Shown here: piece after piece, positions 7,633 to 15,241 of the stretch
Numbering within the stretch: position 1 is the first letter of the stretch
How the letters are laid out: each line of letters begins with the position of its first letter
DNA from: NZQO01 sp002693605
Lineage (GTDB): Bacteria; Bacteroidota; Bacteroidia; Flavobacteriales; Flavobacteriaceae
Assembly: GCA_963972105.1 (NCBI GenBank)
Contig: CAXAVH010000037.1
Location: 1 to 23,361, forward strand
Direction: 5' to 3'
DNA: 23,361 nucleotides
Made by a program: the position numbers and the translations under genes
The notes under the pieces: model-generated
The model's database searches: none
What the model saw: only the letters and a program-made list of their open reading frames with translations
What the model was told of the DNA's origin: nothing

Positions 7633-8589
7633 TTGACACACAACGTTCCGTCCAACAACATACCCCTTTCGTTTCGTTGGAGAAAAAATCTGGGCATAAG
7701 CTTTGTGGCAGCACTGTTCTTTTTGCTCGCCGTACCTTCAGCTTCGGGGCAAACGACAGATATTGCCCGACTTGAATATTTGTACATTCCCTTTTCCAAA
7801 TCCGATAACGACATAGCCCGCTACCGCGCCCTTTTGCAACTGCCCATTCCCGTAGGTGCCGCCAAGGAAGAATATCTGGTTATCGGTTTGCAATATCGCT
7901 ATGTAGAATTGGGTATCGAGGACGATGAGATTTTTACGGCCTCGCAACTCGAGCAATTACAATCGGTACAGCGCATCGAGGCTTACTTGGGGTATGTTTT
8001 CAAGGTAAACGATAACTGGCGCATTGGCGTGCGCGGGGGGGCACGTATCAATTCGAATTTAGTTGGCAGCCTGGTAGGAGACGATATAATTTATGAAACC
8101 GCCGTTTACGCTATTAACGATCGCAAGAATGCCGACATTCCGAAGCCCTACCGCTTAATTTTCGGGTTAAACTATTCTACCACGCCCGGGCGTAGTTTTC
8201 CGCTGCCCATGATTAATTACTTCAGGCAGTTCCATCCCGATTGGACCTATACCATTGGGGTGCCAAAATCCAACATTCGTCGGTATCTTAATCGCTCGCA
8301 CAAGGATGCCATCCAAGCCTTTGGTACGCTCGATAATTTCTTCGGAAATATCCAGAACAATCTTGTTATACCAGGCACCACGGTGAAGGGCGAGAATGTG
8401 TCTATGACCAATGTCCTCTTCGGAATTGGCTACGAACATTTTTTTACAGACCACTTACTCTTCTACACCTACGCAGCGCATTCGGTGCATAACGAATTCC
8501 GAATTCGCGACAACGAACGTGAAACGGCCTACGTAATAAACGACGACAACACCTTCTATTTTCGTGGAGGGATCAAATTTAGATTTTAA
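7633..8589 (+). CDS. predicted outer-membrane beta-barrel protein (DUF6268-like), TTG start
   Basis: The 318-residue protein has a signal peptide: a basic RWRKN segment near residues 16-20, a hydrophobic core (LGISFVAALFFLLAVP) and probable cleavage after SASGQ at about residue 40. The mature part alternates polar and hydrophobic residues in strands and ends in FYFRGGIKFRF; a C-terminal Phe is typical of outer-membrane barrels. The overall pattern fits the flavobacterial DUF6268 group of unknown function, recognised with moderate confidence. No in-frame ATG exists before the signal peptide; an in-frame TAA stands at 7618-7620, and TTG at 7633 is the first usable start. The stop of the MscS gene is 20 bases upstream and the response regulator begins five bases downstream, so it sits inside the operon. 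Confidence 0.75.
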   Translation: MTHNVPSNNIPLSFRWRKNLGISFVAALFFLLAVPSASGQTTDIARLEYLYIPFSKSDNDIARYRALLQLPIPVGAAKEEYLVIGLQYRYVELGIEDDEIFTASQLEQLQSVQRIEAYLGYVFKVNDNWRIGVRGGARINSNLVGSLVGDDIIYETAVYAINDRKNADIPKPYRLIFGLNYSTTPGRSFPLPMINYFRQFHPDWTYTIGVPKSNIRRYLNRSHKDAIQAFGTLDNFFGNIQNNLVIPGTTVKGENVSMTNVLFGIGYEHFFTDHLLFYTYAAHSVHNEFRIRDNERETAYVINDDNTFYFRGGIKFRF

Positions 8590-8594
8590 AAAAC

Positions 8595-9758
8595 ATGTCT
8601 AGAATTTTAATTATTGAAGATGAAGCGGCAATACGTCGCGTACTGGTAAAAATACTATCGGAAGAAAGCGACACATATGAGGTTATCGAGGCCGAGGACG
8701 GCTTGGCGGGCGTTGAACTGATTAAGAAAGACGATTTCGACCTAGTACTTTGCGATATAAAAATGCCAAAAATGGATGGTGTCGAGGTGCTAGAGGCCGT
8801 TAAAAAAATAAAGCCAGAGATACCTATGGTCATGATTTCGGGCCATGGCGACCTGGACACTGCGGTAAACACCATGCGCTTGGGAGCCTTCGACTATATT
8901 TCGAAACCACCCGATTTAAACCGTCTGCTCAATACCGTTCGCATTGCGCTAGATCGAAAGGAGCTGGTTGTAGAAAATACCCGCCTCAAGAAAAAAGTAG
9001 GAAAAAAATACGAAATGATCGGCGAGTCGTCAGAGATCGTGCGTATTAAGGAGATGATCGAAAAAGTTGCCCCCACCGAGGCGCGCGTACTCATAACGGG
9101 CCCGAACGGTACCGGAAAGGAACTAGTGGCCCATTGGCTACACCAAAAAAGCGATCGCTCCAAGGGCCCGATGATTGAGGTAAACTGTGCGGCCATCCCG
9201 AGTGAGCTTATCGAAAGCGAGCTGTTCGGGCACGTGAAGGGCGCCTTTACCTCTGCCAATAAAGACCGGGCCGGTAAATTTGAGGCTGCCAATGGCGGCA
9301 CCATTTTTCTAGACGAAGTGGGCGATATGAGTCTTTCGGCCCAAGCGAAAGTGCTACGGGCACTTCAGGAAAATAAGGTGCAGCGCGTGGGGAGCGATAA
9401 GGATATAAAGGTAGACGTTCGGGTGGTCACCGCTACCAACAAGGACCTTAAGAAGGAAATTGAAGAAGGTAATTTCCGCGAGGACCTTTACCATCGGCTG
9501 GCCGTCATCCTCATTAAGGTCCCCCCGTTGAACGATAGGAGAGAGGACATTCCCTTATTAATCGATTATTTTACCGAGAAAATTGCCGAAGAGCACGGTA
9601 CGGCCAAAAAGAATTTTTCGAAGAAGGCCATAGAACTGCTACAGCAATACGATTGGACAGGGAATATCCGCGAGCTTCGGAACGTGGTAGAGCGCCTTAT
9701 CATTCTTGGAGGTGCTGAGGTTAGCGAAAAGGACGTTGCGTCGTTCGCGAGCAAATAA
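8595..9758 (+). CDS. NtrC-type sigma-54 response regulator lacking a DNA-binding domain
   Basis: The 387-residue protein has a receiver domain (1-120) with the acidic pocket EDE (8-10), phosphoacceptor Asp54 (DIKMPKMDG), Ser82 and Lys104, then a sigma-54 AAA+ domain (about 142-372): Walker A GPNGTGKE (169-176), sigma-54 contact loop GAFTSA (216-221, in place of GAFTGA), Walker B GGTIFLDE (234-241), arginine-finger region REDLYHRL (295-302) and sensor II GNIRELRN (356-363). It ends about 15 residues after the AAA+ lid helix with EKDVASFASK, so the usual C-terminal Fis-type helix-turn-helix is absent. The frame stops cleanly and nothing like an HTH was seen downstream. It should activate sigma-54 polymerase from solution, as FlgR of Helicobacter does. 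No histidine kinase gene is nearby. It is the last gene of the run starting at 4477. Confidence 0.92.
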   Translation: MSRILIIEDEAAIRRVLVKILSEESDTYEVIEAEDGLAGVELIKKDDFDLVLCDIKMPKMDGVEVLEAVKKIKPEIPMVMISGHGDLDTAVNTMRLGAFDYISKPPDLNRLLNTVRIALDRKELVVENTRLKKKVGKKYEMIGESSEIVRIKEMIEKVAPTEARVLITGPNGTGKELVAHWLHQKSDRSKGPMIEVNCAAIPSELIESELFGHVKGAFTSANKDRAGKFEAANGGTIFLDEVGDMSLSAQAKVLRALQENKVQRVGSDKDIKVDVRVVTATNKDLKKEIEEGNFREDLYHRLAVILIKVPPLNDRREDIPLLIDYFTEKIAEEHGTAKKNFSKKAIELLQQYDWTGNIRELRNVVERLIILGGAEVSEKDVASFASK

Positions 9759-9912
9759 GAACGCTTCTCAATATACCGAGTAGCATTGCGAGAGGGAATC
9801 ACGACACAGAACATTTTTATCTTTACTTTCTATAGGGCGGTTATAGTTACGATTCCCGCGTAGACCCCTAGATTGGCGTTTTCCGATTGCTGAAATGTAT
9901 TACCCGCGTTGC

Positions 9913-9948
9913 TTTGCAAACGCTATCTAGAAAATCTTGCTATCTTTA
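9913..9948 (+). promoter_or_regulatory. tentative promoter of the polyphosphate kinase gene
   Basis: TATCTTTA (9941-9948) resembles TAnnTTTG and TTTG stands at 9913-9916, 24 bases upstream, a little too far. If real, transcription would begin at or next to the ATG at 9954. The rest of the 195-base gap 9759-9953 contains a second TATCTTTA (9818-9825) flanked by a 7-bp inverted repeat GGGAATC (9794-9800) / GATTCCC (9851-9857), and no recognisable gene. Confidence 0.28.
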
Positions 9949-9953
9949 GCGAT

Positions 9954-10832
9954 ATGAAGAAAATCAATATAGCCGATTTCAAAATCCACTCTAACATCCA
10001 ATTGGGAAACTTGCCCACCAAGTTCGATCTGAACGCTTCTGAAGATACCATAGAGGAGCGCCTGGCAAAAACCCGGAAGGACCTGGCCGATTTGCAGGAC
10101 ACGCTCTATGCCCACGGTAAGTATGCGGTCCTGGTTTGCCTGCAAGGTATGGACACCGCCGGTAAGGACAGCCTTATTAGGGAGGTGTTTAAAGACCTAA
10201 ACGCCCGTGGTGTGGTTGTTCACAGCTTCAAGACCCCAACGTTTCTAGAAAAACGGCACGACTACCTGTGGCGGCATTATTGCAAATTGCCCGAGCGTGG
10301 CAAATTTGGCGTATTTAACCGTACCCACTACGAAAACGTATTGGTTACCCGTGTACATCCCGAGTATATCTTGGGGGAGAATCTGCCCAAGGTAAACGGC
10401 TTGGAGGATATTGACGAGGCTTTTTGGAGCAAGCGTTTTGAGCAGATAAACCAGTTTGAGGAGATCATTTCCCAAAACGGAACGCTGGTCTTTAAATTTT
10501 TTCTGAACCTCTCTAAGGATGAGCAGAAACATCGCTTGCTGCGCCGATTGAACAAACCCAATAAAAATTGGAAATTCTCTCCTGGCGATCTGGACGAACG
10601 CGAACTTTGGGACGATTATATGAGCTGTTACGAAGATGCCCTCAACCGTACCTCACAACCGCACGCCCCCTGGTATTCCATTCCGGCCGATGATAAGCCC
10701 ACCGCCCGGTTTATCGTGGCAAAGATTTTGTTAGAAGAACTTCGGAAATACGACGATATCCGGGAACCCGAGCTGGATCCCGAGATCAAATCGCAAATTT
10801 CAGAATATAAAGAACGTCTCAAAGGTCAGTAA
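9954..10832 (+). CDS. polyphosphate kinase 2 family protein (class III-like, nucleotide phosphorylating)
   Basis: PPK2 enzymes use inorganic polyphosphate to phosphorylate nucleotides; the class III group, which includes characterised Bacteroidota enzymes, acts on AMP and ADP. The 292-residue protein shows Walker A GMDTAGKDS (65-73), the KTPTFLEKRHDYLWRHY lid region (93-109), FNRTHYENV (121-129, the class III form of the second conserved motif), and NQFEEIISQNGT. It is a single PPK2 domain with an N-terminal extension of about 50 residues and is cytosolic. A TTG 45 bases further upstream (9909) is in frame, but a promoter-like element overlaps that segment and MKKINIADFKI looks like a natural N-terminus, so ATG 9954 is preferred. 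The peptidase gene begins 27 bases after the stop and may be co-transcribed. AMP-type activity is inferred from family resemblance. Confidence 0.9.
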   Translation: MKKINIADFKIHSNIQLGNLPTKFDLNASEDTIEERLAKTRKDLADLQDTLYAHGKYAVLVCLQGMDTAGKDSLIREVFKDLNARGVVVHSFKTPTFLEKRHDYLWRHYCKLPERGKFGVFNRTHYENVLVTRVHPEYILGENLPKVNGLEDIDEAFWSKRFEQINQFEEIISQNGTLVFKFFLNLSKDEQKHRLLRRLNKPNKNWKFSPGDLDERELWDDYMSCYEDALNRTSQPHAPWYSIPADDKPTARFIVAKILLEELRKYDDIREPELDPEIKSQISEYKERLKGQ

Positions 10833-10859
10833 GGCCAACTACAAATTATTTATACCCAT

Positions 10860-12272
10860 ATGAAAATTCTATTTCTTTCCCTCTGCACATTCCTCACAAC
10901 CGCGGTAAGCCTCGCACAGGCGTATACTCAGGCAGACTCCCTTACCATTCGCTCCATCTACGATATGGCCCTACTCAACGGGAAGAGCTATGATTGGCTG
11001 GACCACCTCTCCAATGATATCGGTGGGCGGCTCTCTGGTTCGCTCGAAGCCGAGAAGGCCGTAAAATACACCAAGGCCCAATTGGAAAAGCTGGGGTTAG
11101 ACAAAGTTTGGCTGCAACCCGTTATGGTGCCCAAATGGACCCGTGGCATGAAGGAATATGCCTATATAGAAACCGCTCCCGGCATGACTTCCACCACAGA
11201 TATCTGTGCTTTGGGAGGATCGGTGCCCACTACGCCCGGAGGCCTAAAAGCCGAGGTAATAGAAGTACAGGGGTTGGAAGACTTGGCCAATTATGGACGC
11301 GAACAGATAGCGGGAAAAATAGTATTCTACAATCGCCCAATGAAGGCAGACCTAATCCATACGTTTGAAGCCTATGGCGGCTGTGTGGACCAACGCTATG
11401 CCGGCGCCATGGAAGCGGCCAAGTATGGCGCCGTGGGAGTTGTGGTTCGCAGTTTGAACCTTCGCAACGACGACTTTCCGCACACAGGGACCATGAGCTA
11501 TGGTGATACCCCGCCAGAACAGCGCATCCCAGCCTGCGCCATCAGTACGAACGGCGCAAACTACCTAAGCAGCGCCCTGAAAATGAAACCCGATCTTCAA
11601 TTTTACTTCAAGCAGAATTGCAAGACGTACGATGATGTCTTATCACATAATGTCATTGGTGAAATTTCCGGTAGCGAATACCCTAATAAATATATCGTGG
11701 TGGGCGGCCATCTTGATTCATGGGATCTTGGCGATGGCTCCCACGATGATGGTGCCGGTTGCGTCCAATCTATGGAGGTACTTCGACTATTCAAGAAAAT
11801 AAATTACAAGCCGAAGCACAGTGTGCGCGTGGTTCTATTCATGAACGAGGAGAACGGTTTGCGCGGGGGAAATAAATATGCCGAAGAGGCAAAGCTAAAA
11901 GGGGAACAGCACGTATTTGCCCTAGAAAGTGATGCTGGCGGATTTACCCCTCGCGGTTTTTCATTCGACACGGACGCCGCCAATATGGCGCAGATTGAAA
12001 GCTGGAAACCATTGTTCAAGCCGTACTTGATACATTATTTTGAACATGGCGGGAGCGGAGCCGACATTGGCCCCCTAAAGGATGATCAAATTGTGTTGGC
12101 AGGATTGCGGCCCGATAGTCAGCGTTATTTCGACCACCATCATGCCGCAAACGACACCTTCGATGCCGTCAATAAAAGAGAATTGGAACTGGGTGGAGCC
12201 TCTATGGCCAGTTTGGTGTATTTGATGGATAAGTACGGAACAAAATCGGAACTTAAAGCGGTAAAAAATTAG
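10860..12272 (+). CDS. secreted M28 family zinc metallopeptidase (carboxypeptidase Q-like)
   Basis: The 470-residue exported protein has a signal peptide (residues 1-20, MKILFLSLC...SLAQ) and lacks a lipobox, so it is probably periplasmic or secreted. A protease-associated (PA) insert lies at about 125-245, followed by the M28 catalytic core. Candidate di-zinc ligands are His284 (GGHLDSWD), Asp296/297 (SHDDGAG), Glu331 with catalytic Glu330 (NEENG), Asp358 (ESDAGG) and one of His426-428 (FDHHHAANDT). The order of elements matches M28B enzymes such as plasma glutamate carboxypeptidase (CPQ), which release amino acids from dipeptides or peptide ends; exact specificity cannot be inferred. Length is typical. 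Its stop is only six bases from the stop of the convergent DUF1853 gene, with no terminator between them. Confidence 0.9.
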   Translation: MKILFLSLCTFLTTAVSLAQAYTQADSLTIRSIYDMALLNGKSYDWLDHLSNDIGGRLSGSLEAEKAVKYTKAQLEKLGLDKVWLQPVMVPKWTRGMKEYAYIETAPGMTSTTDICALGGSVPTTPGGLKAEVIEVQGLEDLANYGREQIAGKIVFYNRPMKADLIHTFEAYGGCVDQRYAGAMEAAKYGAVGVVVRSLNLRNDDFPHTGTMSYGDTPPEQRIPACAISTNGANYLSSALKMKPDLQFYFKQNCKTYDDVLSHNVIGEISGSEYPNKYIVVGGHLDSWDLGDGSHDDGAGCVQSMEVLRLFKKINYKPKHSVRVVLFMNEENGLRGGNKYAEEAKLKGEQHVFALESDAGGFTPRGFSFDTDAANMAQIESWKPLFKPYLIHYFEHGGSGADIGPLKDDQIVLAGLRPDSQRYFDHHHAANDTFDAVNKRELELGGASMASLVYLMDKYGTKSELKAVKN

Positions 12273-12278
12273 AACGGT

Positions 12279-13100
12279 TTACCACCACACGATAAAAAAC
12301 TTTTCAATTTTTCCGTTCAACTGCCTATACACTAATGGGGAGCGTTGCTGCACAAGCTGTTCCCGAATCTTTTCTTCAGCCTGATCGAATGACATCCACT
12401 TTCTTAAACTTGCCGGCGGTAGTAACCACTCTTTCTTCGTGGGCAGGGCATAGGTCGCATGGCCATCCAAGTTGAGGTGCAAGTCAGCTTCATGAATATA
12501 ATGACCGGCAATACAGTGTTGAAATTCCTCTGGCAAGTCACTCGCAGCAGCTAATTTCGGAATAAACAGGAATACCTTGAGGCACAATTGCTGCTTTATA
12601 GAATTGAAATCTAGGGAAAGATTTGAAAGTGCCGTAGCCGTTTCGGGAGTAAACAAGAGGGGGAATTGCCGGGTCTCTAATTTGTAAATTTTATCGGCGA
12701 GCCGATCTTTTCGGTTGGGGCCTATCCATTGCCCGAGAAGCTGTAAATCCAGATTTTTATCCCATAGATAAAATTTGCAGGCAAGCTCGATGTGATACTG
12801 TCGCGAGGTAGCGGTTTCAGAAATAATATAGTCCAATTCTCCCAAGGTTTTACCTGTGCCCGGTATCTGGATGTTGGCGCTAAGCAAACGATAGTTGGGA
12901 TTGTGTTTCAGAAAATACTCAAAGCAGGTCTCGGCTTGCTTACCCAGCATTTTTTCCTTCGGAAAGATAAATGCTTGCCCATAATCAATTCTGTCGCAAG
13001 TACTGAAATTACCGAAGGGTAACCGGAGCGGCGAAAGATTCAATTCTGGTATTTGCAAAAAATAGTTCAGTGCTGCGGCTGACTTTCCTGGACTTTCCAT
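12279..13100 (-). CDS. DUF1853 family protein, possible PD-(D/E)XK-type nuclease fold
   Basis: The 273-residue cytosolic protein resembles the DUF1853 family. The core has GELDYII (88-93) followed by HIELACKFYL (103-112) and then WIGPNRKDRLADKIYKLETRQ (125-146). The order Glu/Asp, then Glu and Lys on the next strand, is reminiscent of restriction-endonuclease-like folds, and I recall this Pfam family being grouped with them; no activity is established. The upstream gene ends TGA at 13102-13100 and this gene starts with the ATG sharing that A (TGATG), a translational-coupling arrangement; a GTG one codon earlier (13103) is possible but less likely. No signal peptide or membrane segment. It forms a two-gene operon with the DUF1801 gene, and nothing in the sequence reveals a pathway. 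Confidence 0.72.
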   Translation of the reverse strand: MESPGKSAAALNYFLQIPELNLSPLRLPFGNFSTCDRIDYGQAFIFPKEKMLGKQAETCFEYFLKHNPNYRLLSANIQIPGTGKTLGELDYIISETATSRQYHIELACKFYLWDKNLDLQLLGQWIGPNRKDRLADKIYKLETRQFPLLFTPETATALSNLSLDFNSIKQQLCLKVFLFIPKLAAASDLPEEFQHCIAGHYIHEADLHLNLDGHATYALPTKKEWLLPPASLRKWMSFDQAEEKIREQLVQQRSPLVYRQLNGKIEKFFIVWW

Positions 13101-13555
13101 CACTTTTTTATCGCTGATTCATATCTGTCAATCCATTCTGCAACTGTCATTTTCCCTACCAATTTGGCAATGAGCTCCAACGGGATGTTATTTGGGTTTT
13201 TGAACCGAATGCAACTTTTGCCCATGTCCAATTTGGTGCTACGGTACTTGGGCCATTCGTCTTGAAACCAAGAAAGCAGTTGTGGGTCGCTATAGATACC
13301 GCTATGATACAGCGCAATATGATTTTTCTGGTTCGCCAGATTTATAAACGGCAGCGGTTGCTGAGGGTCACAATGGTAGCCGTCTGGGTAGCGCGAGTGG
13401 GGCACCACGTACCCCAGCATGCCGTAGCACATTTGTTCTTCAAATCCTTCGGGAAGGTGCTTTTTTATAGTGTTTCTTAGCTGTTTCATCACCTCCTTAC
13501 GGTCTTCGGGCAACTCTATTATATATTGGTCTGGCGTTGTGGCCTTCGATTGCAT
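13100..13555 (-). CDS. DUF1801 domain protein
   Basis: The 151-residue protein matches the DUF1801 (YdhG-like) pattern: TPDQYIIELPEDRKEVMKQL near the N-terminus, LPEGFEEQMCYGMLGYVVP (34-52), the LPFINLANQKNHIALY strand pair, and KSCIRFKN followed by a C-terminal helix. These are small cytosolic proteins of unknown function with a frataxin-like or YdhG-like fold. Cys and Met in the MCYGM segment are family-typical. The stop codon overlaps the DUF1853 start by one base. The gene is divergent from the MATE exporter, with 73 bases between this start and the GTG favoured for MATE; no clear minus-strand promoter was found in that gap. Confidence 0.78.
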   Translation of the reverse strand: MQSKATTPDQYIIELPEDRKEVMKQLRNTIKKHLPEGFEEQMCYGMLGYVVPHSRYPDGYHCDPQQPLPFINLANQKNHIALYHSGIYSDPQLLSWFQDEWPKYRSTKLDMGKSCIRFKNPNNIPLELIAKLVGKMTVAEWIDRYESAIKK

Positions 13556-13603
13556 GGGCTGGATTTTAGGGTAAGTTATGAATTTCGAATCGATTGGGTT
13601 GAT

Positions 13604-13611
13604 TACCTTTG
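13604..13611 (+). promoter_or_regulatory. -7 promoter element of the MATE exporter gene
   Basis: TACCTTTG matches TAnnTTTG exactly, followed by CAC as in the grpE promoter. No good TTG was found at -33. It lies inside the longest in-frame extension of the MATE gene, 18 bases before the GTG at 13629, so transcription would begin downstream of the ATG at 13578. Confidence 0.5.
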
Positions 13612-13628
13612 CACAAAATTTTTCCGAA

Positions 13629-15008
13629 GTGCTCCAACAATATACGCGAGAATTTAATTACAACGTACGCCTGGCCACCCCGGTAATTCTGGGAATGCTG
13701 GGCCATACCTTGGTAGCGCTTGTCGATAATATTATGGTGGGGCAACTGGGCACGGCCGAATTAGCCGCCGTATCGCTCGGTAACAGCTTTATGTTCATCG
13801 CCATGTCGTTAGGTATCGGCTTTAGTACCGCCATAACCCCGCTGGTGGCAGAGGCTGATGGCGAAGGTAATTTAGAGGCGGGAAAATCTTCCTTTAAGCA
13901 CGGCCTGTTTCTTTGTACGGTCCTGGGCATTGCGTTGGTTTTACTGGTTTTTGTGGCCAAACCGTTGATGTATATGATGGATCAGCCCCCTGAGGTGGTC
14001 GACTTGGCGATGCCCTATTTAAATTTGGTAACGGTTTCACTATTGCCACTGATTATCTTTCAGGCGTTCAAGCAGTTTAGCGATGGCCTGTCAATGACGC
14101 GGTATCCAATGTATGCCACCATCGTCGCCAACGTAGTGAATATTGTGCTGAACTATATTTTTATCTTCGGAAAATTGGGCATGCCCCAGCTAGGCGTCGT
14201 AGGCGCGGCAATAGGAACGCTGGCCTCGCGGGTAATTATGGTTGCCTACCTTTGGTTTTTACTGGCGAAACACGAAAAATCGCGCTACTTTGTTACCAAT
14301 ATCAAAATTTTCGTATTAACGCGGTCGATGCTCAAGAAATTGATGGATCTTGGGTTTCCCTCAGCGCTCCAAATGTTCTTCGAGGTGGCTATTTTCACCT
14401 CTGCCATATGGCTGAGCGGCACTTTGGGGAAGAATCCGCAGGCGGCCAACCAGATCGCACTCAACTTGTCTTCCATGACGTTTATGGTAGCCATGGGCTT
14501 TAGTGTGGCGGCAATGATACGGGTAGGAAACCAAAAGGGGCTACAGCGGTTTCGGGAACTCAGGCGAATCGTCTTTTCAATCTTCCTTCTGTCCACCATA
14601 CTGGCCGTGGTCTTTGCCGCTTTTTTCATGCTTCTGAACGAAGCGCTGCCCAAGTTGTATTTAGACTATGATAACACAGCCGATTTCAGCGATAATTTCG
14701 AGGTAGCTACCATTGCCGCACAGCTATTGCTAATATCGGCGGTTTTCCAGATTTCCGACACCTTGCAAGTCGTGGCCTTGGGAGCGCTACGCGGAATGCA
14801 GGATGTGAAGATACCCACGGTCATTACCTTTATAGCCTATTGGCTCATAGGCTTTCCTGTTTCGTTTTACCTAAGTATGTATAGCGATTTAGAAAGTTCG
14901 GGGATCTGGTACGGCCTATTGGCGGGCCTTACGGCAAGCGCGGTGATGTTATTCGTTAGATTTAATTACCTTTCCAAAAAATTGATAGCTACTTCAGAAA
15001 CCGTATAA
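13629..15008 (+). CDS. MATE family multidrug/cation efflux transporter (NorM-like)
   Basis: MATE transporters export cationic drugs or metabolites in exchange for Na+ or H+ across the inner membrane. From the GTG at 13629 the protein has 459 residues and twelve predicted helices in two related halves: the first opens with LATPVILGMLGHTLVALVDNIMVGQLGTAELAAVSL, the second near MLKKLMDLGFPSALQMFFEVAIF. An in-frame ATG at 13578 would add 17 residues (MNFESIGLITFAQNFSE) that are not family-like, and the promoter element TACCTTTG lies within that segment, so the GTG start (then LQQYTREFNYN) is preferred though not proven. The substrate is unknown. The following 76-residue gene starts two bases after the stop, and the PAP2 gene overlaps that one, giving a three-gene operon. 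Confidence 0.92.
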   Translation: MLQQYTREFNYNVRLATPVILGMLGHTLVALVDNIMVGQLGTAELAAVSLGNSFMFIAMSLGIGFSTAITPLVAEADGEGNLEAGKSSFKHGLFLCTVLGIALVLLVFVAKPLMYMMDQPPEVVDLAMPYLNLVTVSLLPLIIFQAFKQFSDGLSMTRYPMYATIVANVVNIVLNYIFIFGKLGMPQLGVVGAAIGTLASRVIMVAYLWFLLAKHEKSRYFVTNIKIFVLTRSMLKKLMDLGFPSALQMFFEVAIFTSAIWLSGTLGKNPQAANQIALNLSSMTFMVAMGFSVAAMIRVGNQKGLQRFRELRRIVFSIFLLSTILAVVFAAFFMLLNEALPKLYLDYDNTADFSDNFEVATIAAQLLLISAVFQISDTLQVVALGALRGMQDVKIPTVITFIAYWLIGFPVSFYLSMYSDLESSGIWYGLLAGLTASAVMLFVRFNYLSKKLIATSETV

Positions 15009-15010
15009 CT

Positions 15011-15241
15011 ATGGAATTTCCTAAATTTTTATTGGGCGATAATACCGATTATCCCGATGCCGTCTTCGTTGTTCATACCGAATTTCCGCGGTTTATCATC
15101 AACCTGGAGAACGATGAAGTGGAATGGCTGGAAGAATTTGATCAGCATGACCAAAATGAGATCGAGGCCGAAACCGAAAACTACATTCGCGAAGCCAGCG
15201 AGTTTTACGATCGGGAAGTAGCCCGCTACGAGAATGATTGA
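15011..15241 (+). CDS. conserved-looking acidic 76-residue protein of unknown function
   Basis: I do not recognise a characterised family. The protein (MEFPKFLLGDNTDYPDAVFV at the start) is strongly acidic, with about 20 Asp/Glu in 76 residues, no signal peptide, no membrane helix and no Cys. The first half looks like paired strands (AVFVVHTEFPRFIINLENDEVEWLEE) and the second half like a charged helix (NEIEAETENYIREASEFYDREVARYEND). It is placed two bases after the MATE stop and its own last eight bases overlap the PAP2 start, so it is very likely translated as part of that operon. Similar short proteins occur, as far as I recall, in other Flavobacteriaceae, but this needs a search. A cytosolic accessory or partner role is only a guess. 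Confidence 0.75.
   Translation: MEFPKFLLGDNTDYPDAVFVVHTEFPRFIINLENDEVEWLEEFDQHDQNEIEAETENYIREASEFYDREVARYEND

Noticed and set aside
9872..9892. TTGGC ... TTGCT upstream of PPK2, resembling a sigma-54 -24/-12 promoter next to the sigma-54 regulator
   Set aside because: The GG and GC dinucleotides are 12 bases apart rather than the required 10, and sigma-54 promoters tolerate little change in this spacing.
9759..9908. Possible frameshifted Fis-type DNA-binding domain after the sigma-54 regulator
   Set aside because: Translations of this segment are interrupted by stops and show no helix-turn-helix pattern, so a lost domain by a recent frameshift is not supported.
11108..11368. 86-codon plus-strand frame inside the M28 peptidase gene
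   Set aside because: It lies fully within the well-supported peptidase in another frame and shows no recognisable protein features.
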